A stretch of 64,000 nt of DNA from Otatea glauca (Eukaryota > Streptophyta > Magnoliopsida > Poales > Poaceae). The DNA is taken from positions 14,733,278 through 14,797,277 of the forward strand of contig CM070720.1 in NCBI GenBank assembly GCA_036346275.1, in the 5' to 3' direction. This document shows positions 11,401 through 22,381 of the stretch, one piece after another; the first letter of the stretch is position 1, and each line of letters opens with the position of its first letter. The notes under the pieces were generated by a model. The model worked only from the letters and a program-made list of their open reading frames with translations. It ran no database searches and had not been told where the DNA came from. The translations under genes were made by a program, and so were the position numbers.

Positions 11401-13505
11401 CTACAAAAATTTACTTTTCCTTAATTGGATCATCCCAAAAATATTTTATTCATATGACCCTATTTACACTTAAGCTTCTCTTTAATTTTTCCTAAAATCA
11501 CATTTTACTCATCTTCAGAAATTTTTCTATATTCTGAAACTACAGAATTTTATACAATTTTAGAAATTAGTTTCACTCAATTTGGCCAGATGATTCAAAA
11601 GTGACAAGCATTTGAATTTCAACTGGTTTCTGAAAATCATCCAAAAATCAAACTACGCTTTCGCTTCTGGGAAAACGGCTTCCGCCGCGCGCGCCAAAAC
11701 CGAGTTCAAACCCACGGCCTCGCTGACATGTGGGGTCCACCGGTCAGTGACTCAAAACAGAGAGCCGGGGACTCTTGCTCGCCGCCGGCGAAGTAGCCTC
11801 GCTGCGGCGGAATGGCCAGCGGCATGAGCACTAGCACGCCAAGGCGAACCTAGGCGAGGTGTTTGCTCGCCAGAAGAGAAACGGAGCAAGGCTGCCACCG
11901 CGAGGGTGCGGCGGCGCCATGGCCGCGACGGCGAAGACCTCACTAACGGCTAGAAATCCGGTGGCCTAGGGCTTGTCTAGCTACAGTGGAGCAAGGGGAG
12001 TTGAGCTCACCTGGCGGCTGGGTCGGAGATGAGCTGAAACGGCCTGCCACCGTGCGTCGGCCGTGAGGAAGAAGAGCGGCGGCTCAACGGCGCTGCAGTC
12101 AAAATGAAGCCAAAATGGCGAGTGATCAGTAACACTTGGGTGCTAGAGAAGCTCGAGGTGAGGTCGATTCAGAAGATTGGGGAGGAACTCACCCGATTCG
12201 ACGATTTCCCCCCTTTCGGGTTCATCCGACTCAACGAGGAAGACGATGCCTCCCTGACTCCCAGCTCGGTGAAAATGGAAAAGTGATGAGCAGCAGAGCA
12301 ATGCGACGCGAGGAAGAGGCTTAAAGCCGAACGAAGTTGATTGATTCTTGCGTCTTTGGGCGAATGGGCTCGGTCGGCATTTTCTGTACCGAGCGCAAGC
12401 TGCGACGCTACCGTCTCTCCAACGCAACTCGACCACGATTGACGAAGCACAGGCGTGGGGAAGACTCCTCACGACGTGGAGGGCGATGCTTGCGCCGGAC
12501 GGAAGCTGGTGGGGATTGGGCGACGAAGGACGGCTGTGTCGCCTCGCCTCAGTCGGGAAGAGAGGAAGGGGAGAAGAACATCACGCTCTCCGACTGACAG
12601 GTGGGGCCAGGGCCCACTGGCAGCGAGACAACGCTTCGTCACAGCTGGCCAGCCCGTCAATGTTTCAACAGGGCCGGGCCCACTTGTCGGCGAGACGACG
12701 TTTTTAATGTGATAAGACAGAACGGGAAAACTCTAGAATTTTGATTTTTTTAAGACCCAAACTAATTCCATATTTTCCCAAACTTTTTTACTAAGTCTTA
12801 AGGAGAGTCACACGTCTACTGGAAAACGTTTAGACAAAAAATCCTTTTAGACAATTTATTAAAATTCTGACACTGTACCCTGGTCCTTAACTTCGATTTC
12901 GATTTTTAATTTAATTAAAGGTTCATTTTCTAGGATTTATTTTTGAAACTTTTTGGAGATGTTCCAATCCTCATAATTGGATCACTGTAAAATTTTGAAA
13001 TAAAAAAAAGAGCAATTATTTTATAAAAATTCTGACAATCGTTTTTCTTACATTTTGGACCCACTGTATTTGAATTTCTAAGAGGCTTATTTCAATTCAT
13101 TTAATTATTAAAATTTTACCAGTGATGCATCATACCTCCAGGGATTTATATAAATTCTCTTGGCTTTTCTTAACATTGGTTATTTTTCTTCCTACTTTTT
13201 GATTTATTGTTTTTAGTCAAAAAGTAGATAAATGCTTTATTTAACTTGACCCCAAGTTTATAAAAATTGTACTTACTGGTCAAACATTATGACTAGCTCA
13301 AATAGGACTCATGGTAAAATTTTCTAAATTTTATTTTCATCTTTTTACCTTTTTCTTTGTTTTCCCCTTTTTATTAAATCTTTTCCCATAACACAAAAGT
13401 CTAAGAAATTCTAATTGGAGCAAATAACACCTAGAATTTCAGAACCATTTATTTGAAAATTTAAACTGTTTATTTTTCACTGTTCCAAACTTTCAGGACG
13501 TTACA
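8480..13505 (-). repeat. 3' LTR of the Tekay element (5026 bp)
   Basis: On the plus strand the LTR runs from TGTGAGATCC to GGACGTTACA; in element sense it starts TGTAACGTCC and ends TCTCACA. Over about 500 bp near 8905-9405 I count roughly 15 substitutions against the 5' LTR, about 3 percent. This copy holds about 40 bp near 10736-10776 and 24 bp near 12060-12083 that the other LTR lacks. A GC-rich block (11640-12712) creates overlapping spurious reading frames. A weak TATA-like CTTTAAGC lies near 12320 on the minus strand. Confidence 0.92.
9188..9300 (-). other. Conserved structured module in U5 of the Tekay LTR (copy 1)
   Basis: Three small self-complementary motifs follow each other: a 4-bp hairpin CCGCGGGCGCGG (9188-9199), the palindrome CTCTGCAGAG (9220-9229), which directly abuts GTGTACAC, and a 6-bp hairpin with arms ACACAC/GTGTGT around TTCCTTTG (9281-9300). 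The same order recurs at 27163-27275 and in the diverged solo LTR at 49814-49924. In element sense it lies in the transcribed R/U5 leader. Its function is unknown; a packaging or dimerisation signal is one possibility. Confidence 0.6.
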
Positions 13506-13520
13506 GATCCACCCCCCTTA
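13506..13520 (-). other. Polypurine tract of the Tekay element
   Basis: On the minus strand TAAGGGGGGTGGATC abuts the TGTAACG start of the 3' LTR, the expected plus-strand primer site. Confidence 0.8.
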
Positions 13521-13566
13521 CAGAAATCTCGCCCCCGAGATTTGACAGGTCAAAGGAAAAAGGGGT

Positions 13567-14996
13567 TTAAAAGAAATCCGGGAATTCTTCCCTAAGTCGA
13601 TCCTCTCGCTCCCATGTCGCTTCCTCTTCCGTATGATTACTCCATTGCACTTTTAGCATCTTGTGGGCTTTGTTTCGAGTATGGCGCTCCGCTTCCTCAA
13701 GAATCTTCACCGGACGCTCTCGATAGGTTAAGTCAGGTTGAAGATCAAGATCTTCCAACTGGGTAAGTTCTGTCAGAACACGGAGGCACTTCTTCAGTTG
13801 CGACACATGGAAGACGTTATGCACACTGGATAACTGAGTAGGCAACTCCAATCTATATGCCTTCTCTTCCATCTTTTCCAGAATGCAATAAGGTCCAATA
13901 TATCGAGGAGCTAACTTGCCTCGAATCTGGAACCGACGAACTCCGCGAAGAGGTGAACTTTAAGGTAAACATAATCACCAACCTCGAAGCTTAAGTCACG
14001 TCGACAAGTGTCGACATAACTTTTTTGGCGAGATTGAGCTTCCCTCAACCGGCTTCTGATTAAATCTACTTGCTCTTGGGCTTCATTAATCAAATCGGGG
14101 CCAAAGAACTGTCTTTCACCCACTTCAGACCAGAAAAGGGGTGTTCGACATTTTCTTCCATAAAGGGCCTCAAATGGCGACATCTGTAGACTAGCTTGAA
14201 AGCTATTGTTGTAAAAAAACTCTGCAAATGCGAGGCACTTCTCCCAATTGGTGCTATAAGACAGCACACAAGCCCGCAACATGTCTTCCAGTGTCTGATT
14301 TGTTCTTTCAGACTGCCCATCAGTCTGCGGATGGTAGGCAGAACTAATGTTCAACTTGGTTCCCAACAACTTGTGCAGCTGTTCCCAGAAATGAGATGTG
14401 AACTGAGATCCACGATCAGACACAATCGTCTTCGGGACACCATGCAAATGCACAATATTTGAAACATAGAGCTCTGCCAGTTTAACTGTAGAATCTCTAG
14501 TCTTGACAGGGATGAAATGAGCTACCTTCGTCAGCCTGTCGACAATAACCCAAATGGAATCACTCCACTTCTGGGTTCGAGGAAGACCAGTAATGAAATC
14601 CATACTGATATCATCCCACTTCCATTCTGGAATTTGCAATGGCTGAAGAAGTCCAGCTGGACGCTGATGTTCAGCCTTAACTCGTTGACATACATCACAC
14701 CTTGCGACATATTCAGCGACATCCTTCTTCATACCGGGGCACCAATATTCCCTCTTAAGATCCTAGTACATCTTGGTACTACCAGGATGAATAGATAATG
14801 GTGACTCATGAATTTCTGCAAAAATTAGTTTCTTGATCTCGGGATCATTCGGCACATAGATACGAATTCCTCTCATGATTATCCCATCAGGGCTTTCCAA
14901 GAACTCAGAATCCGTGCCTTCTTTCAACTGATTCCGAATCTCAACGATGGCTTCATCTTTAAAATGTGCAATTTTAATTTGACTTTTCAGAGTAGC
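13567..14996 (-). pseudogene. Tekay pol 3' part: integrase and chromo-like C-terminus, broken
   Basis: Integrase would join the element cDNA to the genome. An HHCC zinc-binding region spans about 14810-14660 (HESPLSIHPGS ... CDVCQ), interrupted by an in-frame TAG near 14766 where family members have Gln. The catalytic core (14732-13911) keeps a perfect D-D-35-E: Asp45, Asp106 and Glu142, counted from the Met at 14732. A frameshift near 13955 separates the core from the C-terminal part (13872-13567), which has HVSQLKKC and the chromo-like WSNHTEEEATWERE. The N-terminal side continues across the nested element at 21056. The gene is decayed and non-functional. Confidence 0.88.
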
Positions 14997-15539
14997 TGTG
15001 GAATATAAGAACCCGGGTACCCTCACACAAAGCCCAAGAGGGAGGCCCAGAAGATACTCCCCGCGTCAGGCCCCGCTGCTGTGTGCAAGGGGACATATCC
15101 TAAAGGAAGTTGAGCTTATATTTAGATATGATAGATACGGTTGTAATCAGAGTCGTTAATAGGATAGATAAAGATGTAAATTCTATCCTATTAACTGACT
15201 AGAATCTTGTAACCGATCAGAATCTTCAAACCGATCAGGACTCTGTAAGCCGCCTCACCCCGACTATATAAGGGAGAGGGCGGGCAACAACATAGGGAGC
15301 CGATCATCCAAGCATAGAGCAATCAAGCCATAGAGCATAGAACACCTCATATCGCCCAGAGCATATTGTGCTTTGAGCAACCCGGATCAAGAGATCCATA
15401 TAATCCCAAAGACACAGGATTAGGGTATTATCTCCTCCGCGAGAGCCTGAACCTGTATAAACCCCTTGTCTTGTGTGACCTTTGAGTTTGAGATCGAGCA
15501 CCTACCCCATAAATTCATTGCCGACTACAAAAGTCGACA
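14997..15539 (+). repeat. 5' LTR of the LARD-like element (543 bp)
   Basis: It starts TGTGGAATATAAGAACC and ends AAAAGTCGACA. A TATATAAG box lies at 15265-15272. By hand I count about 11 substitutions and three 1-base indels against the 3' LTR, about 2 percent. Confidence 0.92.
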
Positions 15540-15558
15540 GTTGGCGCGCCAGGTAGGG
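15540..15558 (+). other. Putative primer-binding site of the LARD-like element
   Basis: GTTGGCGCGCCAGGTAGGG directly follows the 5' LTR, where the tRNA primer pairs. I do not assign the tRNA. Confidence 0.6.
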
Positions 15559-15588
15559 GAAGCGCTATAATCTTTTCCCACAGACTCG

Positions 15589-16110
15589 ATGGCAGCAATC
15601 GGTGGATTCGTCGCCACCTTCGTCTCGGCCAGCCTTCCGCCGGAACACGGACTTCGCCGCAGATCTTGGCGGAGAGCTTGTCTGTCTGGTCCAAAACCAG
15701 ATCCAATCTGGTAAAGATCAGGCCAACCCATCTCAGGTATGTCACTTTGACTTGGCCGGCAAACCAGTCGGCGTCGCGAGGAATTGCTACGATCTTCGTG
15801 GTGTCTTCGCGATAGAAGAGCAGAAGACCGATCTCCAACGCCAACAAGAAGAACAAGAAGCTGTGGGGGAAGATCATCTTCATAAGGGTAAGGAGGTGCA
15901 GGTGCGATCGCTTCGATCTCGCGGTCGCAATGTCCGCGAGGACATCCTGCAATCCAGGTTGGGAGATCAAGCCGTCTTCCACACGCCAATGAAGAACGTC
16001 GTCGCCTCCAAGACGCTTCTCGACAAACCGGACCCGATGATTGCATCGGATAGCCCGGCGGCCCCGATCGTGGCCCAGATCAAGGCCATGGTGACGGCGG
16101 CCGCAATTTA
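15589..16110 (+). pseudogene. LARD leader region with short gag-like start
   Basis: An ATG at 15589 opens a 41-codon frame (MAAIGGFVATFV...) that soon stops. A longer frame of 169 codons (15602-16111) lacks an ATG start at its head. No zinc knuckle or gag fold is recognised. The region could be the decayed beginning of gag from the autonomous partner, or a noncoding leader. I do not assign a function. Confidence 0.4.
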
Positions 16111-16133
16111 GCGAAATCAGGAAAAGCCGGTAG

Positions 16134-19100
16134 GTGAAGCGCACTTGCACTCCCACGCGGCTTTTGGCACGGCCACGAGCCTACGCCTGCGCCCCGAGCG
16201 CCACTTTCAGCACGGCCATGAGCCACGCCTGCGCCCCGAGCGCCACTTTCGGCACGGCCACGAGCCACGCCTGCGCCCCGAGCGCCACCTTCGGCACGGC
16301 CACGAAGCCTACGCTGCGCCCGGCGCCACCGGCACGACCACGAGCCACGCTGTGCCGGCGTCGCCACGGCCAGAGCCACGCTGCGCCCGGCGCCACTTTC
16401 GGACGGCCACGAGCCACGCTGCGCCCGACGCCACTTTCGGACGGCCATGAGCCACGCTGCGCTTCGAAGCGCTACTTCAGACGACCACGAGCCACGCTGC
16501 GCCCGAAGCGCCACTTTCGGCGACCACGAGCCTACACTGCGCCTCGAGCGCCACCTTCAGACGACCATGAGCCACGCTGCGCCCGGCGACACTTTCGGCG
16601 ACGGCAGAGCCACGCTGCGCCTTCGGTGCCACCTTCGGCGACGCCACGAGCCACGCCGCGCATGAGCGCCACTTTCGGCACTACCACGAGCCTACGCTGC
16701 GACACGAGCACCACTTTCGCAGACGGCCACGAGCCTACGCTGCGCTTCGGCGCCACCTTCGACGGCGGGATCACGCTGCGCCCTAGCGCCACTTTCGGCA
16801 CGACCACGAGCCTCGCTGCGCTTCGGCGCCACCTTCGCCGCGGCCATTAGCCACTCCTGCGCCCGGCGCCACTTTCGGCATGGCGAGCCACGCTGCCCGG
16901 CGCCACCTTCGCACGGCCACGAGCCACGCCGCGCTTCGAAGCGCCACTTTAAGACGGCCACGAGCTTACGCTGCGCTTCGAAGCGCCACTTTCGACACGG
17001 CCAGAGCCATGCTCGCGCCCGAGCGCCACTTTCGGCACGGCCAGAGCCTATGCTGCGCCGAAGCGCCACCTTCCGCGACGCTAAGAGCCACGCCGCGCTT
17101 CGAAGCGCCACTTTCGGCATGGCCAGAGCGGCGCTGCGCTTCGGCGCCACCGCCGACGCCACGAGCGACACTCGCGCCGGCGCCACTTCGGCGACGCCAC
17201 GAGCCTACGCCGCTTCGAAGCGCCACTTCGGACGGCCAGAGCCACGCCGCACCGGCGCCACTTCGACACAAAAAGCCTACGCTGCGCGCGAAGCGCCACG
17301 TTCGGCGACGGCCACGAGCCACGCCTGCGCCCGGCGCCACTTCGGCGCACGACCACGAGCCTACACTGCGCCGAAGCGCCACCTTTTCTGACGCCATGAG
17401 CCACGCTGCGCCGGCGCCACTTTCGCAGACGGCCAGAGCCACGCTGCGCCCGAAGCGCCACCTTCGCAGACGGCCACGAGCCACGCTGCGCCATGAGCGC
17501 CACTCGCACGACCACGAGCCACGCCGCGCCGGCGCCACCTTCGGCGACGCCACGAGTTTACGCTGCGCCGGCGCCACCGGCACGACCACGAGCCACGCTG
17601 TGCCCGGCGCGGCGGCCAGAGCTACGCCGCGCCCGAAGCGCCACTTCGGCGGCCACGAGCCACGCCGCGCCGCGACGCTTACTTTCAAGACGCCATGAGC
17701 TACGCTGCGCCCGAAGCGCTACTTCTGTCTGACGCCACGAGCCACGCTGCGCTTCGAAGCGCCACCGGCAGACGACCACGAGCCTACACTGCGCCGAAGC
17801 GCCACCTTGTCTGACCGCCATGAGCCACGCTGCGCCGAAGCGCCACTTTCGCGACGGCAGAGCCACGCTGCGCCCGAGTGCCACCTTCGCACGCCACGAG
17901 CCACGCGCGCGCCATGAGCGCCACTTTCGGCACTACCACGAGCCTACGCTGCGACACGAGCACCACTTTCGGCGCGGCCACGAGCCTACGCTGCGCCGAA
18001 GCGCCACCTTCGCACGGCGGGATCACGCTGCGCTTTAGCGCCACTTTCAAGACGACCACGAGCCTACGCTGCGCTTCGAAGCGCCACCTTTCAGACGGCC
18101 ATTAGCTACTCCTGCGCCCGGCGCCACCCCGGCATGGCGAGCCACGCTGGGCGAAGCGCCACTTCGGCGCGGCCACGAGCCACGCCGCGCCGAAGCGCCA
18201 CTTTCGGCGACGCCACGAGCTACGCTGCGCCCAGCGCCACTTTCGACACGGCCAGAGCCATGCTCGCGCCAGAGCGCCACCGGCGCGGCCAGAGCCTATG
18301 CTGCGCCGAGCGCCACCTTCCCGACGGCTAAGAGCCACGCCTGCGCCCGAAGCGCCACTTTCGGCATGGCTAAGAGCGACGCCGCGCCCGAAGCGCCACC
18401 GGCGACGGCCACGAGCCACACTGCGCCGAAGCGCCACTTTCGCGACGCCACGAGCCTCGCCGCTTCGAAGCGCCACTTTCGGCACGGCCAGAGCCACGCC
18501 GCACCGAGCGCCACTTTCGACGGACAAAGAAAGTTTACGCTGCGCGCGAGCGCCACGTTCACGCGCCACGAGCCACGCGCGCGCCGAAGCGCCACTTTTC
18601 GCACGACCACGAGCCTACACTGCGCCGAAGCGCCACCTTCTGACGCCATGAGCCACGCCGCGCTTCGAAGCGCCACTTTCGGCACGGCCAGAGCTACGCT
18701 GCGCCCGGCGCCACCTTCGCAGACGGCCACGAGCCACGCTGCGCTTATGAGCGCCACTCCGGCAGACGACCACGAGCCTACGCTGCGACACGAAGCGCCA
18801 CTTTCGCAGACGGCCACGAGCCTACACTGCGCCCCAGCGCCACCGGCGCGACGGCCAGATCACGCTGCGCTTTAGCGCCACTTTCAAGACGACCACGAGC
18901 CTACGCTGCGCTTCGAAGCGCCACCTTCGCAGACGGCCACTAGCTACTCTCGCGCCGAAGCGCCACCGGCATGGCGGAGCCACGCGGGCCTCGAAGCGCC
19001 ACCGCCGCGCGGCCACGAGCCACGCTGCGCCGAAGCGCCACTTTCGGCGACGGCCACGAGCCTACGCTGCGCTTCGGCGCCACTTCCGGCGACGCCACGA

Positions 19101-19620
19101 GCCACGCTGCGCCGAAGCGCCACTTTCGGCAGACGGCCAGAGCCTACGCTGCGCTTCGAAGCGCCACTTTTCGGACGGCAGAGCTACGCTGCGCCCGAAG
19201 CGCCACTTTCGGCATGGCTAAGAGCGACGCTGCGCCCGAAGCGCCACCGCCGGCGACGCCACGAGCCACGCCGCGCCGAAGCGCCACTTTCGCGACGGCC
19301 GGGATCCACGCCGCACCCGAGCGCCACATTCGACACGGCAAGAAGCCTACGCTGCGCCCGAAGCGCCACGTTCGCACGGCCACGAGCCACGCCGCGCCGA
19401 GCGCCACTTTCGGCACAACCACGAGCCTCGCTGCGCCGAAGCGCCACTTTCGGCACGGCCACGAGCCTACGCCTGCGCCCCGAGCGCCACCTTCGGCACG
19501 GCCACGAGCCTACGCCTGCGCCCCAAGCGCCACCTTCGGCACGGCCACGAGCCACGCCTGCGCCTCGCGCGCCGCCTACATCTCATCTACAAGCCTACGC
19601 CTGCGCCACGAGCAAAGATG
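16134..19620 (+). repeat. GC-rich 42-bp minisatellite array (about 80 units) in the LARD-like element
   Basis: The unit is about 42 bp and combines CACGGCCACGAGCC, ACGC(C)TGCGCCC and GAGCGCCACTTTCGG. The first three units (about 16160-16310) and the last ones (about 19440-19560) are nearly perfect, while inner units vary in length (36-45 bp) and sequence. Larger blocks repeat: a GATCACGCTGCGC marker recurs near 16767, 18020 and 18858, giving higher-order periods of about 1250 and 840 bp. Because 42 is divisible by 3 and stops are rare, long open frames exist on both strands; I regard them as by-products. Confidence 0.9.
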
Positions 19621-20490
19621 GCATAATCGTCAGCAACATATGGAGCATAAAGGAGCTAAGTCGCTTTTTACTCAATTATATCATTATAAATAAAATTGTT
19701 TACTTTCCTGACTTGCTACTTAGTTGACCCACTACTATGCAGTAAGTCGGGGGGCTACACCTAATAGTCTGCGCATGCGCACATCTTTTTTCTGAGTTGT
19801 ATTTTTATTCTTTTGCTTAACGATTGCAAGTGAATCCGAGTGCGATAACTCCGAGTTGTGAAGCTCTGACCCCATGAACGCGAACTTTAGTCACCCAAAA
19901 CACGTGCAGGGAAAAGAGCCATGAGCCGACTCCCAACGCTCGGGGCTAGACTAGTCAGGGCGAATGCTTAAACAAAAGAGTCAAACCACTCGGATGAATT
20001 CAAAATCAATAAGGAAAAGAGTAAAAACTCTAAAATTATATATACACCATCGGACATCACATCCGAGTGAATTGTTTTTACATTGCCTAAGGTCTACATA
20101 TACATGATTCCAGGGCTACTAAATTTGGATGCGACGTGTGTGAGCCAACGCTTCAACAACGACATCAGCAACTTCGGCGACGAATGAATTTAAAGGGAGC
20201 GGCGCTAAATTTTGCCTTGAGCGGGAAAAGCGTTTTGACTTCTGCATATCATTTGGGATACAGTATGTCCCAAGATGAGCCGACTGCCAGAATTCCAACA
20301 ATGGGGCTAGGAACCACTCGGAAATTTTAACGCGTGGAGCTCTTTGAGTCCTTCACGATCTCTTTGCGTACAACAGGGCACAACACTGTAAAGGAAAACT
20401 AGTCGGGAAGCTGCATCAAGAACTAGAAGCACTCGGCGTGAAGCATGACTCAGTTGGGTTGCAACCAGGAAGGAGGCAACTCGATCGCAA
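19621..20490 (+). other. Noncoding 3' internal part of the LARD-like element
   Basis: The stretch has no convincing gene. It contains GTCGGGGGGCTACAC near 19745, similar to the element's own polypurine tract, and several ACTCGGA/TCCGAGT blocks. This is typical of noncoding 3' regions in non-autonomous gypsy-related elements. Confidence 0.6.
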
Positions 20491-20506
20491 AGGACTCGGG
20501 GGCTAC
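20491..20506 (+). other. Polypurine tract of the LARD-like element
   Basis: AGGACTCGGGGGCTAC abuts the TGTGGAATA start of the 3' LTR. Confidence 0.75.
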
Positions 20507-21050
20507 TGTGGAATATAAGAACCCGGGTACCCTCACACAAAGCCAAAGAGGGAGGCCCAGAAGATACTCCCCGCGTCAGGCCCCGCTGCCGTGCGCAAGG
20601 GGACATATCCTAAAGGAAGTTGAGCTTATATTTAGATATGATAGATACGGTTGTAATCCGAGTTGTTAATAGGATAGATAAAGATGTAAATTCTATCCTA
20701 TTAACTGACTAGAATCTTGTAACCAATCAGAATCTTCAAACCGATCAGGACTCTGTAAGCCGCCTCACCCCACTATATAAGGGAGAGGGCGGGCAACAAC
20801 ATAGGGAGCCGATCATCCAAGCATAGAGCAATCAAGCCATAGAGCATAGAACACCTCATATCGCCCAGAGCATATTGTGCTTTGAGCAACCCCGGATCCA
20901 AGAGATCCATATAATCCCAAAGACACGAGATTAGGGTATTATCTCCTCCGCGAGAGCCTGAACCTGTATAAACCCCTTGTCTTGTGTGACCTTCGAGTTT
21001 GAGATTGAGCGCCTACCCCATAAATTCATTGCCGACTACAAAAGTCGACA
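20507..21050 (+). repeat. 3' LTR of the LARD-like element (544 bp)
   Basis: It is a near-identical copy of 14997-15539, with a TATATAAG box at 20774-20781, and ends AAAAGTCGACA. Confidence 0.92.
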
Positions 21051-21055
21051 GTCGG

Positions 21056-22381
21056 CTGCAACTGCAGAGTGGCCACATAACCATTCTCAACCATATTCAG
21101 ATTGAGCTTCTGAAACTCATGAACTAACTCAGACTGATTTAAACCCAACATGCAATAAAGCTTGCGGCTAAGAGCATCGACCACGACATTGGCTTTGCCA
21201 GGATGGTAGTGAATGCCGAGATCATAGTCTTTGATTAACTCTAGCCATCTTCTTTGTCTCAGATTCAGATCTGGTTGAGTAAAGAAATATTTGAGGCTCT
21301 TATGGTCGGTGTAGATTTCTGTTCTGTTTCCAATGAGATAGTGTCGCCAGATTTTAAGGGCGTGCACAACTGCAGCTAGCTCTAGGTCATGTGTGGGATA
21401 ATTCTGCTCATGAGGACGGAGTTGTCGAGAAGCATAAGCGACAACCCTACCCTCCTGCATTAACACACAACCTAGGCCGTGAAGCGATGCATCACAGTAC
21501 ACTTCAAAACTCTTATGGATATCTGGCAAGATGAGCACCGGAGCAGATGTTAACTTTTCCTTCAGTTTCTAAAAACTTTCCTCACATCCAGGAGTCCATT
21601 CGAACTTCCTTTCCTTTTTCATATGCTGAGTTAGCGGCTTACCAATTTTGGAGAAATTTTCAATAAACCGGCGATAATATCCGGCGAAGCCTAGAAAACT
21701 TCGAATCTTTGGCACTCATTGCGGCCTTTCCCAAGCCAATACTGCTTCTACTTTACTTGGGTCGACGGTAACCCCGCCTTCGGACAGAACATGCCCCAGA
21801 AAAGCGACTTCTTTCAGCCAGAACTTACACTTCTCAAACTTGGCATACAATTTGTTCTCCCGAAGTTTACTAAGGACCAAGTGCAAATGTTGCCTATGCT
21901 CTTCCTCGCTCTTGGAATAAACGAGGATGTCATCAATAAAGACCACCACAAATTTATCTAAATACTCCATAAAGACTTTGTTCATCAGATTCATAAAGCT
22001 TGCTGGATCATTTGTCAGCCCAAACGACATTACGGTATACTCATATAAACCATAACGCGTAGTAAGGGCGGACTTTGGAATGTCTAAGGGTCTGATTTTC
22101 AATTGAAAATATCCCAATTTCAAATCTATCTTGGAGAAGACTTACGCCCCATTCAACTGATCAAACAGATCATCTATCCGGGGAAGCGGACACTTATTTT
22201 TAATGGTCACTTCATTTAAGGCACGATAGTCTATGCACATACGCAGGCTATTGTCCTTTTTCTTCACAAAAAGAACCGGACTCCCCCAGGGCGAAGAACT
22301 GGGACGAATAAACCCCTTATCAAGCTGTTCTTTGAGTTGCTTTTTCAATTCTACCAACTCATTTGGAGGCATTCGATATGG
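21056..22381 (-). pseudogene. Tekay pol 5' part: reverse transcriptase and RNase H, broken
   Basis: RT runs from about 22372, with FIRPSSSPWGSPVLFVKKKD, then IDYRALNEVTIKNKCPLPRI. The catalytic block FIDDILVYSK lies near 21940-21911. RNase H follows (21538-21056) with DASLHGLG, HDLELAAVVHALKIWRHYL, IYTDHKSLKYFF and VDALSR. In-frame stops lie near 22381 (between protease and RT), 22144, 21718 and 21570. Three of the four look like Gln or Arg codons turned into stops by a C-to-T change. The frame continues across the nested element into the integrase zinc region at 14996. Confidence 0.88.

Larger units (their letters stand above)
14997..21050 (+). mobile_element. Nested LARD-like LTR element (6.05 kb) without coding capacity
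   Basis: Two near-identical LTRs (14997-15539 and 20507-21050) enclose a GTTGGCGCGCCAGGTAGG primer-site region, a short leader, a 3.4-kb minisatellite array and a noncoding 3' part ending in a polypurine tract. No RT, integrase or complete gag is seen, hence LARD-like. It lies opposite in strand to its Tekay host and splits host pol between RNase H and integrase. The flanking 5-mers GTAGC (14992-14996) and GTCGG (21051-21055) match at only three positions, so the target duplication is imperfect. Confidence 0.88.

Noticed and set aside
11612..12712. Cluster of frames in the GC-rich part of the Tekay LTR (also 29548-30626 and 50850-51963)
   Set aside because: They overlap on both strands, and no known domain is visible. 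They mirror each other only because the LTRs are duplicates.
15602..16111. Gag protein in the LARD-like element
   Set aside because: It has no ATG at its start, no zinc knuckle and no recognisable gag fold; kept only as a possible remnant.
16134..19693. Many open frames of 60-272 codons on both strands in the 42-bp array, encoding Arg/His/Ala-rich repeats
   Set aside because: The repeat length is a multiple of three and the GC-rich unit lacks stops, so several frames stay open by chance on both strands. No start context or domain supports a protein.
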